Origin: Lachnospiraceae bacterium
Lineage (GTDB): Bacteria > Bacillota > Clostridia > Lachnospirales > Lachnospiraceae
Direction of reading: 5' to 3'
Assembly: GCA_015057405.1 (NCBI GenBank)
Contig: SVEK01000018.1
Coordinates: 1 to 60,082, forward strand
DNA length: 60,082 nucleotides
Position numbers and translations under genes: made by a program. Positions 6,494-17,850 of this stretch are shown in pieces (positions within the stretch are counted from its first letter, which is position 1; every line of letters begins with the position of its first letter). The notes beneath the pieces were generated by a model. It did not search any database and was not told where the DNA came from. It saw nothing but the letters and a program-made list of their open reading frames with translations.

Positions 6494-8761
6494 ATGAGAA
6501 ACGTAAAAAAAGGTTTACTGCATATTTTTATTGTACTTGCCGTAGTAGCATTCTTTGCAGTAACAGTATTTATTGGGTTAGGTAGTCAGCATAAGGGAAG
6601 TGCTTCAAACATTTTGTTGGGACTTGACCTTGCCGGTGGTGTAAGTATTACCTATGAGACAGTTGATAAGGTTTCACCTTCAGAGATGAAAGACACGGTT
6701 TATAAACTTCAGAAGCGTGCTGAAAGTTATAATACTGAGTCGCAGGTATATCAGGAAGGCGATAACAGAATTAATGTTGATATTCCTAACGCTAAGGATC
6801 CGCATGAAGCACTTGAAAAGATGGGTTCTGCCGGTGCACTTTATTTTATTAGTAATGATGTGTACAATGAAGCGACTGAGAAGTATCCATATACGACTAA
6901 TGATTTGGGACAGATTGTGTTTGAAGATGGTGTTGAGTTCAGTTCAATAGTTTGTGATGGTTCTGATGTTGATACTGCTAAAGCTAATACACAGCAGGAC
7001 AGTACAACAGGAGCTACAGAAAATGTTGTTAATATCTCATTCAACGGTTCCGGTGCTAATAAGTTCGCAGATGCTTCAACAAAGGCATACGAGAACGGTC
7101 AGGAACAGATTCACATTGTATATGATAATATTGTTATTTCTTCTCCGTCTGTAAGAAATCCTATCACTGACGGTGAATGCCAGATTAGTGGCGGATTCCA
7201 GACATATGAAGAAGCAGATGATCTTGCAACAAGAATAAGAATCGGTGCTCTTCCTATTGAGCTTAATCAGCTTAGATATAATATTGTTGGTGCTAAGCTT
7301 GGTGAGGAAGCAATCGAGACAAGTTTGATTGCGGCTCTTATCGGATTTGTTATTCTTGTAATATTCATGATTGCTTATTACAGAATTCCGGGTCTTGCAG
7401 CTTCTATAGCACTTGTATTCTATGTAGGTGCCATGATGGTTGCTATTAACGGACTTGATGTAACTCTTACATTGCCTGGTATAGCCGGTGTTATTCTCTC
7501 GATTGGTATGGCGGTTGATGCTAACGTAATTATCTTTACCCGTATCAGAGAGGAGCTTGCAACAGGTAAGACAGTTAAGTCAGCTACAAAGATTGGTTTT
7601 GAAAAAGCTACATCAGCTATTGTGGATGGTAACGTGACAACACTTATTGCGGCAGCAGTTCTTTGGTTCCTTGGTTCAGGTACTGTTAAGGGATTCGCAC
7701 AGACTCTTGCAATAGGTATTATCCTTTCAATGATTACCGCATTGTTTGTAACAAAGGTAGTGCTTGGAGCATTATATAATCTTGGTGCAACTAAGGAAGG
7801 TTTATATGGAGTGCAGAAACCGGTTAAGGTATTTAGCTTTGTTAAGAATACTCCTAAGTTTTTTGCCATCTCAGGTGCATTGTTTGTAATATGTATTGGT
7901 GCACTTATATTCAATAAGTCAACAACGGGTTCAATTCTCAATTTTGGTCTTGATTTTGTTGGTGGTACATCTACTCAGATTACATTTGCTGATGATGTTA
8001 AGATTACATCTGATGTTAAGGCTGATTTGAATGATATTTTCAAGGATAGTACTAAGACAACAGAAGTTGAGATGTCAGATGTAGAAGGTGCTAACGCAGT
8101 GCTTGTTAAGACAAAAGAACTTTCTCTTGAAGATAACAACAAGTTGATAGAAGCTCTTGTTAACAGTGAGTATAAAATTGAGAAAGATAAGGTTCAGACT
8201 GAGACTATCAGTGCTACAGTTAGTGGTGAAATGAAGCAGGATGCAATAGTATCTGTTATCATTGCTTCAATATGCATGCTTATCTATATTTGGATAAGAT
8301 TCAAGAATTTGAGTTTTGGTGCTGCTTCCGTGCTTGCACTTATTCATGACGTTGTTGTAGTTCTTATGATATATGCTGTATTTAAGACATGGATTTCGGT
8401 TGGTAACACATTCATTGCATGTATGCTTACAATTGTAGGTTACTCAATCAATGCTACCATCGTTGTATTCGACCGTATTCGTGAGAATGCACGTGCCAAG
8501 TCAAGTGCCAGAGCACTTGAAGAGGTTGTTAATACAAGTATCAGCCAGACAATCAGCAGAAGTATTAATACATCACTTACCACATTCTTTATGGTATTTA
8601 TGCTTGCTATTCTCGGTGTTGATTCAGTAAGACAGTTTGCAATTCCTCTTATTGCAGGTATTGTATGCGGATGTTACTCTTCAATCTGTATAGCAGGTAC
8701 TCTCTACTATATGTTTAAGTCTAAGTTTAGAAAAGCTGATGCATTAAAGAGCGACAAATAA
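6494..8761 (+). CDS. secDF: Protein translocase SecDF (SecD-SecF fusion)
   Basis: This membrane protein uses the proton motive force to help pull secreted proteins through SecYEG. SecD and SecF are one 755-residue chain, as in Bacillus. The SecD half has the periplasmic motif GLDLAGG near residue 35 and a six-helix core with SIGMAVDANVIIFTRIREE. The SecF half begins at FGLDFVGG and ends with a matching core containing GYSINATIVVFDRIRE. The start at 6494 is preferred because AAAGGAG lies 10 bases before it. The upstream ATG at 6455 has no such site. Confidence 0.95.
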   Translation: MRNVKKGLLHIFIVLAVVAFFAVTVFIGLGSQHKGSASNILLGLDLAGGVSITYETVDKVSPSEMKDTVYKLQKRAESYNTESQVYQEGDNRINVDIPNAKDPHEALEKMGSAGALYFISNDVYNEATEKYPYTTNDLGQIVFEDGVEFSSIVCDGSDVDTAKANTQQDSTTGATENVVNISFNGSGANKFADASTKAYENGQEQIHIVYDNIVISSPSVRNPITDGECQISGGFQTYEEADDLATRIRIGALPIELNQLRYNIVGAKLGEEAIETSLIAALIGFVILVIFMIAYYRIPGLAASIALVFYVGAMMVAINGLDVTLTLPGIAGVILSIGMAVDANVIIFTRIREELATGKTVKSATKIGFEKATSAIVDGNVTTLIAAAVLWFLGSGTVKGFAQTLAIGIILSMITALFVTKVVLGALYNLGATKEGLYGVQKPVKVFSFVKNTPKFFAISGALFVICIGALIFNKSTTGSILNFGLDFVGGTSTQITFADDVKITSDVKADLNDIFKDSTKTTEVEMSDVEGANAVLVKTKELSLEDNNKLIEALVNSEYKIEKDKVQTETISATVSGEMKQDAIVSVIIASICMLIYIWIRFKNLSFGAASVLALIHDVVVVLMIYAVFKTWISVGNTFIACMLTIVGYSINATIVVFDRIRENARAKSSARALEEVVNTSISQTISRSINTSLTTFFMVFMLAILGVDSVRQFAIPLIAGIVCGCYSSICIAGTLYYMFKSKFRKADALKSDK

Positions 8762-8794
8762 TTAATATATTATCAGTGCAATTATTGTAAAATT

Positions 8795-8828
8795 CAGAGT
8801 CGGATACATGTGTGTCCGGCTCTGTTTA
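8795..8828 (+). terminator. Probable terminator after secDF
   Basis: CAGAG-t-CGGATACA pairs with TGTGTCCG-g-CTCTG around a very short loop. The T-run is short (TTTATGTT), so strength is uncertain. Confidence 0.5.
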
Positions 8829-8830
8829 TG

Positions 8831-8860
8831 TTGACACGGTTTGTTGTGTGATGATATAAT
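8831..8860 (+). promoter_or_regulatory. Promoter of fliY
   Basis: TTGACA (8831-8836), an 18-base spacer and TATAAT (8855-8860) with an extended TGA. This is a vegetative sigma-A promoter, not a sigma-28 one. Confidence 0.72.
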
Positions 8861-8923
8861 TATTTCATAATTGTGTAAGAAAATTCGTATTATTTGTATA
8901 CATAAAGGAAGCTGGTTGAGTAG

Positions 8924-10207
8924 ATGGATGGTAATTTGACACAAGAAGAATTAGATGCTCTTCTTAATAGCATGAATACAGAAGGCGCTGGTACTGGTGA
9001 AGAGGATGGCGCAACTAATGGTCTGTCACCGGAAGAGATTGATGCCGTTGGTGAGATTGCCAATATTTGCTCGGGCTCATCCACGACAAACTTGTCAGCA
9101 GTGCTTAATCAGAGAGTTAGTATCACTACGCCAAATGTATCGTTAGAGTCTATTGAAGAATTAATCGCAGGAACAGCGCAACCATGTGTTCTCGTTCAGA
9201 TTAATTATATTGAAGGTATACGAGGTTCTAATGTTCAGATATTGCAGGAAGAGGACGTAAAAGTTATTACAGACCTTATGATGGGTGGAGACGGTACTAA
9301 TGTGACAGCACTTGGTGATGAATTGACCGACCTTCACATGAGTGCGTTATGTGAAGCTATGAATCAGATGACAGGTGCTTCAGCGACGTCTTTATATACG
9401 ATGCTTAATCGTAAGGTTGATATAAGTCCGCCTTCAGCAAGGGTGGTGGATTTGCGTGATGAGGCTGTTCGTAATGAGATATTTGGTGAGGTTAATGATG
9501 ACAAGTATGTAAAAGTTACGTTCAGATTAGAGATTGGAAGTTTGGTTGACAGTTCATTTATGCAGATATACTCAATTGATTTTGCAAGGAATCTGTATTC
9601 GATGATAGCAATGGCTGCAGATGAATCTGATGTTGCCAGAAGTATAATAGGAGAAGTATTAAATAATCAACCGTTTGGAGCAGCTAGTGTAAGAGCAATG
9701 GTTGAACAAAGTGCAAGTCAGCTTAAAACAGATGAGCAGGCTGCAATGAGTTCCGGCGCCGGAACTGATACTTCGGACGCAGGTTCGGGATATGGTAATT
9801 CGAATGGTACAGTGGGGGATAATACTGCTGCTGGAATGCCTATGATGACCGGACACAGAGATTATTCGGGAATGACTACGAATGCTGTTGAGTCTTCAGA
9901 TTCATCAGTTGTGGTACAACCTGTAGAATTTAACGTATTTGATAATAATCTGAAACCTATAGAACAGACAGAGAATATAGGTATTATAGATGATGTTTCC
10001 CTTGAAATCGCGGTTGAGCTTGGGAAAACGACAAAATCAATAAAAGAGATTCTTGATTTTGAGGAAGGTACGCTGATTGAGCTTGACAGACTTGCCGGTG
10101 AGATGATGGATATTCTGGTAAACGGCAAAGTCCTTGCAAAGGGTGAAATTGTTGTGCTTGAGGATAAGTTTGCAGTTCAGTTAAAAGAAATTAATGTCAA
10201 ATCGTAA
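8924..10207 (+). CDS. fliY: Flagellar motor switch phosphatase FliY
   Basis: This component of the flagellar C-ring binds and dephosphorylates CheY-P. Three parts are visible. LTQEELDALL (5-14) is the FliM/FliY-type CheY-binding peptide. The CheC-like phosphatase core has two E-xx-N...P active sites, Glu44/Asn47/Pro70 and Glu144/Asn147. After a Ser/Gly/Ala linker (about 255-335), a C-terminal FliN surface-of-switch domain (about 345-427) follows. All catalytic residues are kept at both sites. The gene lies away from any FliM or hook-basal-body operon in this window and is followed by a PilZ gene. Confidence 0.92.
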   Translation: MDGNLTQEELDALLNSMNTEGAGTGEEDGATNGLSPEEIDAVGEIANICSGSSTTNLSAVLNQRVSITTPNVSLESIEELIAGTAQPCVLVQINYIEGIRGSNVQILQEEDVKVITDLMMGGDGTNVTALGDELTDLHMSALCEAMNQMTGASATSLYTMLNRKVDISPPSARVVDLRDEAVRNEIFGEVNDDKYVKVTFRLEIGSLVDSSFMQIYSIDFARNLYSMIAMAADESDVARSIIGEVLNNQPFGAASVRAMVEQSASQLKTDEQAAMSSGAGTDTSDAGSGYGNSNGTVGDNTAAGMPMMTGHRDYSGMTTNAVESSDSSVVVQPVEFNVFDNNLKPIEQTENIGIIDDVSLEIAVELGKTTKSIKEILDFEEGTLIELDRLAGEMMDILVNGKVLAKGEIVVLEDKFAVQLKEINVKS

Positions 10208-10251
10208 GTGTTATTAATATTGTATATTGATGTTGGGAAGGGGTGTTCACC

Positions 10252-10608
10252 ATGGGTGAAGAAAAAAGAAGAGCGAGGCGAGTGCCGGTATTTATTGAAT
10301 TAGAGGTTTCGTCGGTGTTTAAGCAGGACAATGAGAGAGTAACACTTGAAGATACTCCGATCGAACTTACTGATATTTCGAAAATGGGAATCGGTTTTGT
10401 AACAAAAGGAAAGTTGCCTATAGGCTACTATTTTAATGCTAAGATTAATCTTGGTTCTTCACCGTCATCTCTTTATTGTGTTGTTAAGATTGTACGTGAA
10501 CAAAAGATTGATGATACTACTACCAAGTATGGTTGCGAGTTTGTAGGATTTCCTTCAGTACTTAATTACATTATTGATGAGTATCAGAAGGATTTTCCTG
10601 AAGAGTAA
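10252..10608 (+). CDS. PilZ domain protein (c-di-GMP receptor)
   Basis: This 118-residue single-domain protein has the two PilZ signature elements: an arginine cluster RRARR near the N-terminus (RxxxR) and DISKMG (D/NxSxxG) about 35 residues later. Together they bind cyclic di-GMP. It lacks the YcgR N-terminal domain. It is 44 bases downstream of fliY and probably cotranscribed, which suggests a link between c-di-GMP and motor function; this is inference. ATG 10252 is chosen because GGGAAGGGG precedes it. A GTG at 10243 overlaps that site. Confidence 0.85.
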   Translation: MGEEKRRARRVPVFIELEVSSVFKQDNERVTLEDTPIELTDISKMGIGFVTKGKLPIGYYFNAKINLGSSPSSLYCVVKIVREQKIDDTTTKYGCEFVGFPSVLNYIIDEYQKDFPEE

Positions 10609-10617
10609 TCCTGGTGA

Positions 10618-12489
10618 TTATGCTCTGAGATCGAAGGCATATCGGTTAAGGGTACCGGCAGATGGTATCTGACCGTCTGTTTCAGTAGCAAGGTTTAGGA
10701 ACTCTTGTAAAGGATTACCTGTCTTTGGTGTTTCTTTAACATTAGCGTTGAAAATATAACCATTTGACGAAAGAGTATCTTTTAAGAGTTGAATATTGGT
10801 TTTAAGTATGTTTGCAGTTGATGAGTCGGGACAATGAAATGTTGTGTCGACTCTGTTTTTTTCTTTAAGGACATGTATGTCTAAAGTTCCGAGGTGCTCA
10901 AAATCGAGATGAAGCAGAACACTAACTTTTTCCGGGTGTCTTTTCAACTCGTCTTTTTTTGTATATACGTATAATTCGCTGTGGGCAGTCTGATCCTTAA
11001 ATCTGATAGGAAGTTGTATGAACTGGAATAAACTATTAAGATCCTGCATAAAATTAACATTGCTGTTCATTGTATTGGTCTGATTGGTTAAAGCTAAAGA
11101 AGCCGAACCGGATAGGTTCTTTTCAATCAGTTCGGTAGTTTTCATCAAATCTTCAACCATAGTTCTATAATAATCAGTTATATTGTCACTTTTTTTTAGT
11201 TCTCTTGCTGTTAAAGTCCATGCGTGACGTATTGATATATTAAATAAAGTTCTGAATGGCTCGCCCCTAAGCAGTTTGGCAGCTGCTTCCGGTGAAGAAA
11301 GAAGATTGCTATTGATGGTAGTCAATAGTTTATCGATGCTGATTGATCCGTTTTTAATGGAAGTAATCAGTTCGTTATTGTTGATTAACGCGGAAACGTC
11401 GGATGCCAATTCCTGACGCATGCTTTCGTTCATGGATTGTGATAAAGCATTGTTGTTAAAATCCAAATATTCAGAAAACAGATTAAGTTTATCTCCAATC
11501 TGAGGATTAAGAAAAGGCATTGTACCGTTGTTTGTTTGTGCATCAGATAATATATTTAGATTCTTTTCGATTGTCTGCAAATAATTGTTAACTTCCGAAG
11601 GCGAAATGCTGCTCTTAAGGATTCCGTCTGTTATCGTTTCGCGCATTGAAAAAATATTATTACCTTCGTCAGTGTTACTTCCGATTAGAGAAGATGCTTC
11701 ATTAATATAAGTAATAAGTTCATTTTTTTCTCCTGCAGAAAATGTGCTCATATCTCCGGTTAGAGTGGACATATTTTTGCTGGACAGATGTTCTGATATG
11801 ATTGAAATAAGCCTTCCGCCAAAATCAGCCACCTGGGAAGGGTCTGCATTAGAAGCCAACTCTGTAAGAAGGTTCGGAATATTTTCGCTGAGAATGTCAA
11901 TATTACCTATTAAAGAGTGGTTGCCTGTATTATAGTTTTGAAATTGTGTTGCAAGTTCCTGAGACACCGGGAGATTATATTTATTCATAAGCACAATAGT
12001 GTCAACTGATACATTGTTAATAGCTGAAGATTGTTGGATAATCTGCTGCAACATTGCCTTATTGATAGGCATTCTGTTATTTAATAGTTCTTGTACAATC
12101 TGGATATTGCGTTCGGTTCGTGGTAGCCCGGCTTCGTCAAGTGCTTTTCTGACAGCAAGATTTTCCTGATTATTAATATTGTCTAACAGTCCTTCAAGTG
12201 TGATAAGTCGTTGGGTTACACTTGCCACTCTAAATGAAGTGGTCTGACCAATATAAAGATTGCTGAGATTTTGCATGTGCCCTGTGAGTGTTGTGTTGTC
12301 ACTTAAAACAATTGTAACTTCTTTGCCTCTGATGTCTGTTATTTCACCCTTTATAATCTGCCCTGCTTCAATAGGTGCGCCGGGAGTTCCGGTGTGCGGG
12401 GAAGAAGTTGAAGATGAAGTTCGACCGGAGACTATGCCTCTATCTGACGGGGTTGCTGTATTGCTGATTATTTTATTTTCTATAGGCAT
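10618..12489 (-). CDS. FliK-like flagellar hook-length control protein
   Basis: A long protein of 623 residues. Its N-terminus is low in complexity (Ser/Thr/Gly/Pro-rich, about 10-40), followed by a small beta-rich segment with GQIIKGEITDIRGKEVTI. The middle is largely helical and Asn/Ser/Leu-rich. The C-terminal 130 residues resemble the Flg_hook domain of FliK, with KKDELKRHPEKVSVLLHLD and a GTLDIHV strand. The layout suits a molecular ruler exported through the flagellar apparatus. The start at 12489 follows an AAGGAG site; the frame extends 19 codons upstream without one. It converges on the fliY-pilZ pair, 9 bases away. Function is inferred mainly from the C-terminus. Confidence 0.65.
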   Translation of the reverse strand: MPIENKIISNTATPSDRGIVSGRTSSSTSSPHTGTPGAPIEAGQIIKGEITDIRGKEVTIVLSDNTTLTGHMQNLSNLYIGQTTSFRVASVTQRLITLEGLLDNINNQENLAVRKALDEAGLPRTERNIQIVQELLNNRMPINKAMLQQIIQQSSAINNVSVDTIVLMNKYNLPVSQELATQFQNYNTGNHSLIGNIDILSENIPNLLTELASNADPSQVADFGGRLISIISEHLSSKNMSTLTGDMSTFSAGEKNELITYINEASSLIGSNTDEGNNIFSMRETITDGILKSSISPSEVNNYLQTIEKNLNILSDAQTNNGTMPFLNPQIGDKLNLFSEYLDFNNNALSQSMNESMRQELASDVSALINNNELITSIKNGSISIDKLLTTINSNLLSSPEAAAKLLRGEPFRTLFNISIRHAWTLTARELKKSDNITDYYRTMVEDLMKTTELIEKNLSGSASLALTNQTNTMNSNVNFMQDLNSLFQFIQLPIRFKDQTAHSELYVYTKKDELKRHPEKVSVLLHLDFEHLGTLDIHVLKEKNRVDTTFHCPDSSTANILKTNIQLLKDTLSSNGYIFNANVKETPKTGNPLQEFLNLATETDGQIPSAGTLNRYAFDLRA

Positions 12490-12574
12490 ATTAACATCTC
12501 CTTTTTGTAAAAGCACATTTATAATCAAATTATAGTTTAGTAACATATTAATGTCAATGAAGTGAAAAAAACTC

Positions 12575-12603
12575 TTGACAAATGAAAATGCAGATGCTAT
12601 CTT
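12575..12603 (+). promoter_or_regulatory. Promoter of the hrcA-grpE-dnaK-dnaJ operon
   Basis: TTGACA (12575-12580), a 17-base spacer and TATCTT (12598-12603) preceded by TGC (extended -10). Transcription should start near 12610, just ahead of the CIRCE element. Confidence 0.8.
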
Positions 12604-12615
12604 ATCTATAAACCG

Positions 12616-12642
12616 TTAGCACTCCCAATTGATGAGTGCTAA
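12616..12642. promoter_or_regulatory. CIRCE operator
   Basis: TTAGCACTC-N9-GAGTGCTAA is a perfect match to the CIRCE inverted repeat bound by HrcA. It lies at the start of the transcript and 19 bases before hrcA. Confidence 0.97.
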
Positions 12643-12661
12643 CAACAAAGGAAGTGATTAG

Positions 12662-13687
12662 GTGGAACTTGATGAAAGAAAAGTTAAGATATTGCAAGCA
12701 ATAATACGTAATTATCTTGAGACAGGGGAGCCTGTTGGTTCGCGTACCATATCAAAGTATACAGATTTGAATCTTAGTTCTGCCACTATAAGAAATGAGA
12801 TGTCTGATTTGGAGGATATGGGATATATACTTCAACCGCATACATCGGCAGGAAGAATTCCTTCGGACAAGGGATACAGATTATATGTTGATTCTTTGTT
12901 ATCAGAGAAGGAACGAGAAGTTGATGATATGAAGGAAGTGCTTGTGGAAAAGGCTGATAAGCTTGAAACGGTACTTAAGCAAGTTGCCAAGCTCCTTGCA
13001 GACAATACAAATTATACAACGTTGGTTTCAAAGCCGAGGTATACCCAGAAGAAGATTAAGTTTACCCAATTAACAATGATTTCTGAGTTGCAGCTACTTG
13101 TGGTAGTTGTTATTGATGGGAATATTGTTAAGAACAAATTTATTACATTGTCAAAAACAATTGAACCGGAAACGTTGCTTCAGCTTAATTTTTTGATTAA
13201 CACAGCGCTTAACGGACTTGATCTTACAGAGATAAACATGGCGCTCATTCGGGATATGAAGGAGCAGGCCGGTGATTATTCGGAACTGGTAGGTTCGATA
13301 TTAGATTCAATTGCTGAGGCGGTTGGAGAAGAAGAGGAACACGGAGTGTACACATCAGGAGCAACTAACCTTCTTAGGTATCCTGAGTTGAATGACAGAG
13401 AAAGAGCTACAAAACTTCTTACAACGCTTGAGGAGAAAGAAACCTTGAGTAACTGGATGAATCAGGATGGTGAGTTTACAGAGCATGGAATTCAGGTATA
13501 CATCGGAGAGGAATCTCCGGTAGAAGCAATGAGAGATTGTGCGGTAGTAACTGCCACCTATCAGATAGAAGAGGGTGTATACGGAAAGATAGGAATCGTA
13601 GGCCCTAAGAGAATGGATTATGAGAGAGTTGTTGGAACTCTTGAAAGTACTATGAGACAGTTGGATGATATATTTAAGAAAAAATGA
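12662..13687 (+). CDS. hrcA: Heat-inducible transcription repressor HrcA
   Basis: This repressor binds the CIRCE element upstream and is released on heat shock. The N-terminal winged helix reads MELDERKVKILQAII, then EPVGSRTIS and SSATIRNEMSDLEDMGY, as in the family. HTSAGRIPSDKGYR (about 59-72) is the HrcA hallmark. Length (341 aa) is normal. Translation starts at GTG, with AAGGAAG 8 bases ahead. It is the first gene of the class I heat-shock operon, so it represses itself and the chaperones. Confidence 0.96.
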   Translation: MELDERKVKILQAIIRNYLETGEPVGSRTISKYTDLNLSSATIRNEMSDLEDMGYILQPHTSAGRIPSDKGYRLYVDSLLSEKEREVDDMKEVLVEKADKLETVLKQVAKLLADNTNYTTLVSKPRYTQKKIKFTQLTMISELQLLVVVVIDGNIVKNKFITLSKTIEPETLLQLNFLINTALNGLDLTEINMALIRDMKEQAGDYSELVGSILDSIAEAVGEEEEHGVYTSGATNLLRYPELNDRERATKLLTTLEEKETLSNWMNQDGEFTEHGIQVYIGEESPVEAMRDCAVVTATYQIEEGVYGKIGIVGPKRMDYERVVGTLESTMRQLDDIFKKK

Positions 13688-13715
13688 TATACAATGATTT
13701 AGGGAGGTATATAAA

Positions 13716-14405
13716 GTGGAAGAACAGAATAAAGAAACAACTACAGTTGAAGATAATAATGCAGATGCTGTTAATGCAGAGGCAGTTAAGCCGGAAGCTG
13801 ACGGTGAACAGATTAATGACGAAGGTGCCACAGTAGATGTTAAAGAAGCAGAAGATGTAAAAGCTGATGAATGTGAGTGTGCAGATTCGGCGGGTTCATG
13901 TGGAAAAAGTAAGTCAGATAAGAAAGGGTCTTGTCGTAAAGATAAAAAAGACAAGAAAGAAAAGAAGGATAAAAAAGATGCCAAGATTGAGGAGTTGAAT
14001 GAAAAGTTAGTTCGTCTCATGGCAGAATATGATAATTACAGAAAAAGAACAGACAGAGAAAAATCAGCGATGTTTGAGATGGGAGCAAAAGCAATGGTTG
14101 AAAGAATTATTCCTATCATAGATAACTTTGAACGCGGATTTGATTGTGTGTCTGACGATAAGAAAGAGGATGCTTTTGTTCAGGGTATGGAAAAGATATA
14201 CAAACAGATGATAGATTCTCTTGCTGAAGCCGGTGTTGTTGCTATAGAAGCAGTTGGAAAAGAATTTGACCCTAACATTCATAATGCAGTTATGCATATA
14301 GATGATGAAGCATATGACAACAATGTTGTTGTAGAAGAATTCCAAAAAGGATATATGTATAAAGAAAGTCTGATAAGATGCAGTATGGTTAAAGTAGCTA
14401 ATTAA
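13716..14405 (+). CDS. grpE: Nucleotide exchange factor GrpE with Cys/Lys-rich N-terminal extension
   Basis: This protein releases ADP from DnaK. The GrpE core begins near residue 88 (KIEELNEKLVRLMAEYDNYR, the long dimer helix) and ends with the beta domain, including PNIHNAVMH. The first 85 residues are unusual. An acidic Glu/Asp/Ala stretch is followed by a segment with four cysteines (CECADSAGSC, then GSC) and a run of Lys-Asp-Lys-Glu. Acidic N-termini are common in GrpE, but the cysteines are not. A GTG start is preceded by GGGAGGT. It is second in the heat-shock operon. Confidence 0.94.
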   Translation: MEEQNKETTTVEDNNADAVNAEAVKPEADGEQINDEGATVDVKEAEDVKADECECADSAGSCGKSKSDKKGSCRKDKKDKKEKKDKKDAKIEELNEKLVRLMAEYDNYRKRTDREKSAMFEMGAKAMVERIIPIIDNFERGFDCVSDDKKEDAFVQGMEKIYKQMIDSLAEAGVVAIEAVGKEFDPNIHNAVMHIDDEAYDNNVVVEEFQKGYMYKESLIRCSMVKVAN

Positions 14406-14447
14406 GTTGTTGGTATTATTTATTGACAATGATTTATATAATAATGA

Positions 14448-16349
<1,902 letters not shown>

Positions 16350-16413
16350 TCTGACATTCGAAAATGACTGAGTCAGTCGTGGATATATTATATAATAAAG
16401 TCTACAATATTAG

Positions 16414-16462
16414 GGAATATGGCACATCGGGTACCGGCGGGTATCCGGTGTGCCGGTATTCC
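16414..16462 (+). other. Large intercistronic hairpin between dnaK and dnaJ
   Basis: GGAATA pairs with TATTCC. Inside it, GGCACATCGGGTACC pairs along 15 positions with GGGTATCCGGTGTGCC (two or three G-T wobbles). The loop is about 4 bases. Four T residues follow directly, then the GGAGGT site of dnaJ. It could be a leaky terminator, an mRNA-processing or stabilising element, or a block on dnaJ translation. Confidence 0.7.
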
Positions 16463-16476
16463 TTTTGGAGGTAATT

Positions 16477-17658
16477 ATGGCAGATAAGAGAGATTATTAT
16501 GAGGTGCTTGGAGTTGCAAAAAATGCTACTGATGCTGAATTGAAGAAAGCATACAGAGCAGTTGCAAAGAAAAATCATCCTGATATGAATCCCGGAGATA
16601 AAGAAGCTGAAGCAAGATTTAAGGAAGCTTCAGAAGCATATGCGGTTCTTAGTGACCCGGACAAACGTCGCCAGTATGATCAGTTTGGTCATGCGGCATT
16701 TGAAAATGGAGGTGCCGGAGGCGGGTTCCAGGGTGGATTCGATTTTGGCGGTGATTTTAGCGATTTGTTCGGCGATTTGTTTGGCGGAATTTTTGGTAAC
16801 GGCGGAAGAAGTCAAAGAAGTGCTAATGAACCAAGACGTGGACAGAATGTTCATGCATCAGTAAGAATTACTTTTGAAGAGGCTTGCTTTGGAACTGAAA
16901 AGGAACTTGAGCTAACACTTAAGGATGAGTGTGTATCATGTAACGGAACAGGTGCTAAAGCCGGTAGCACTCCTATAACTTGTAGTAAGTGTGGCGGTAA
17001 AGGTCAGGTGGTTTATACTCAGAACTCTCTCTTTGGTATGGTACGTAATGTACAGACTTGTCCGGATTGTCGCGGTACAGGAAAGATAATCAAAGATAAG
17101 TGTCCGGATTGTCACGGAAATGGCTACATAAGTAACCGTAAAAAGATTCAGGTGACTGTTCCGGCTGGTATTGATAATGGTCAAAGTATCAGAATTCGTG
17201 AGAAAGGAGAGCCGGGTGTTAATGGTGGTGGTCGCGGAGACCTTTTGGTTGAAGTTATTGTTTCCAGACATCCTGTATTCCAGCGTCAGAATTATGATAT
17301 ATATTCCACAGTTCCTATTTCCTTTGCAAGAGCTACTCTTGGTGGTGAGATGCGTATTAGAACTATTGACGGAGATGTCATGTACGATGTTAAGCCTGGT
17401 ACGCAAACTGATACACGTGTCCGTCTCAAAGGTAAAGGAGTTCCGTCACTTCATAACAGAAGTAACAGGGGGGATCATTATGTAACCCTTGTTGTCGAAG
17501 TTCCGACAAAGCTTACAAATGAGCAAAGAGAGTTATTGGCGAAGTTTGATGAGGCAATGACCGGAAAAGGCGGAAGTAGTGATTCTTCTTCTGCAGATGA
17601 TAAGAATGGATCTTCTGACAAGTCAGAACATAAGAAAAAGAACATTTTTAAGAGATAA
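16477..17658 (+). CDS. dnaJ: Chaperone DnaJ (Hsp40, type I)
   Basis: This co-chaperone stimulates DnaK ATPase and delivers substrates. The J domain (1-70) contains the essential HPD (NHPDMNPGD). A Gly/Phe-rich region follows. The zinc-binding part has four CxxCxGxG repeats: [24 protein letters not shown] and CPDCHGNG. The C-terminal substrate domain ends in a Lys/Ser tail. Length is 393 aa. The start at 16477 follows TTTGGAGGT, while the frame opens 27 bases earlier inside the hairpin. It is the last gene of the hrcA operon. Confidence 0.97.
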   Translation: MADKRDYYEVLGVAKNATDAELKKAYRAVAKKNHPDMNPGDKEAEARFKEASEAYAVLSDPDKRRQYDQFGHAAFENGGAGGGFQGGFDFGGDFSDLFGDLFGGIFGNGGRSQRSANEPRRGQNVHASVRITFEEACFGTEKELELTLKDECVSCNGTGAKAGSTPITCSKCGGKGQVVYTQNSLFGMVRNVQTCPDCRGTGKIIKDKCPDCHGNGYISNRKKIQVTVPAGIDNGQSIRIREKGEPGVNGGGRGDLLVEVIVSRHPVFQRQNYDIYSTVPISFARATLGGEMRIRTIDGDVMYDVKPGTQTDTRVRLKGKGVPSLHNRSNRGDHYVTLVVEVPTKLTNEQRELLAKFDEAMTGKGGSSDSSSADDKNGSSDKSEHKKKNIFKR

Positions 17659-17701
17659 ACTAATTGATATATCATTATTGTAGTTAATGAAAGCTTATTA
17701 T

Positions 17702-17756
17702 AGTCCGATATAAATTATGTATACCAGAGAGTTACATGTTTATGTCGGACTGTTTT
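17702..17756 (+). terminator. Terminator of the heat-shock operon
   Basis: AGTCCGA-TATAAAT pairs with TTTATG-TCGGACT, with a further short inner stem ATGTA/TACAT, followed by GTTTT. The left arm overlaps a weak sigma-28-like promoter match (TAAT, 15 bases, TCCGATAT at 17704-17711). Confidence 0.6.
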
Positions 17757-17850
17757 GACTCTATTTAAGGCAGATTACTCGGGGTCAATAACGTTTAGCA
17801 GGGATGCGCGCTCTTTTTATGTTTAATATTTAATAAAGGAGGAATTTGAT

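Noticed and set aside
7420..7941. Minus-strand open frame of 173 codons
   Set aside because: It is antisense to the membrane core of secDF, which is clearly coding on the plus strand.
13355..14020. Long minus-strand open frame of 221 codons
   Set aside because: It lies antisense to hrcA and grpE, is Ser/Phe-rich from complement of Lys/Glu codons, and has no homology or ribosome binding site.
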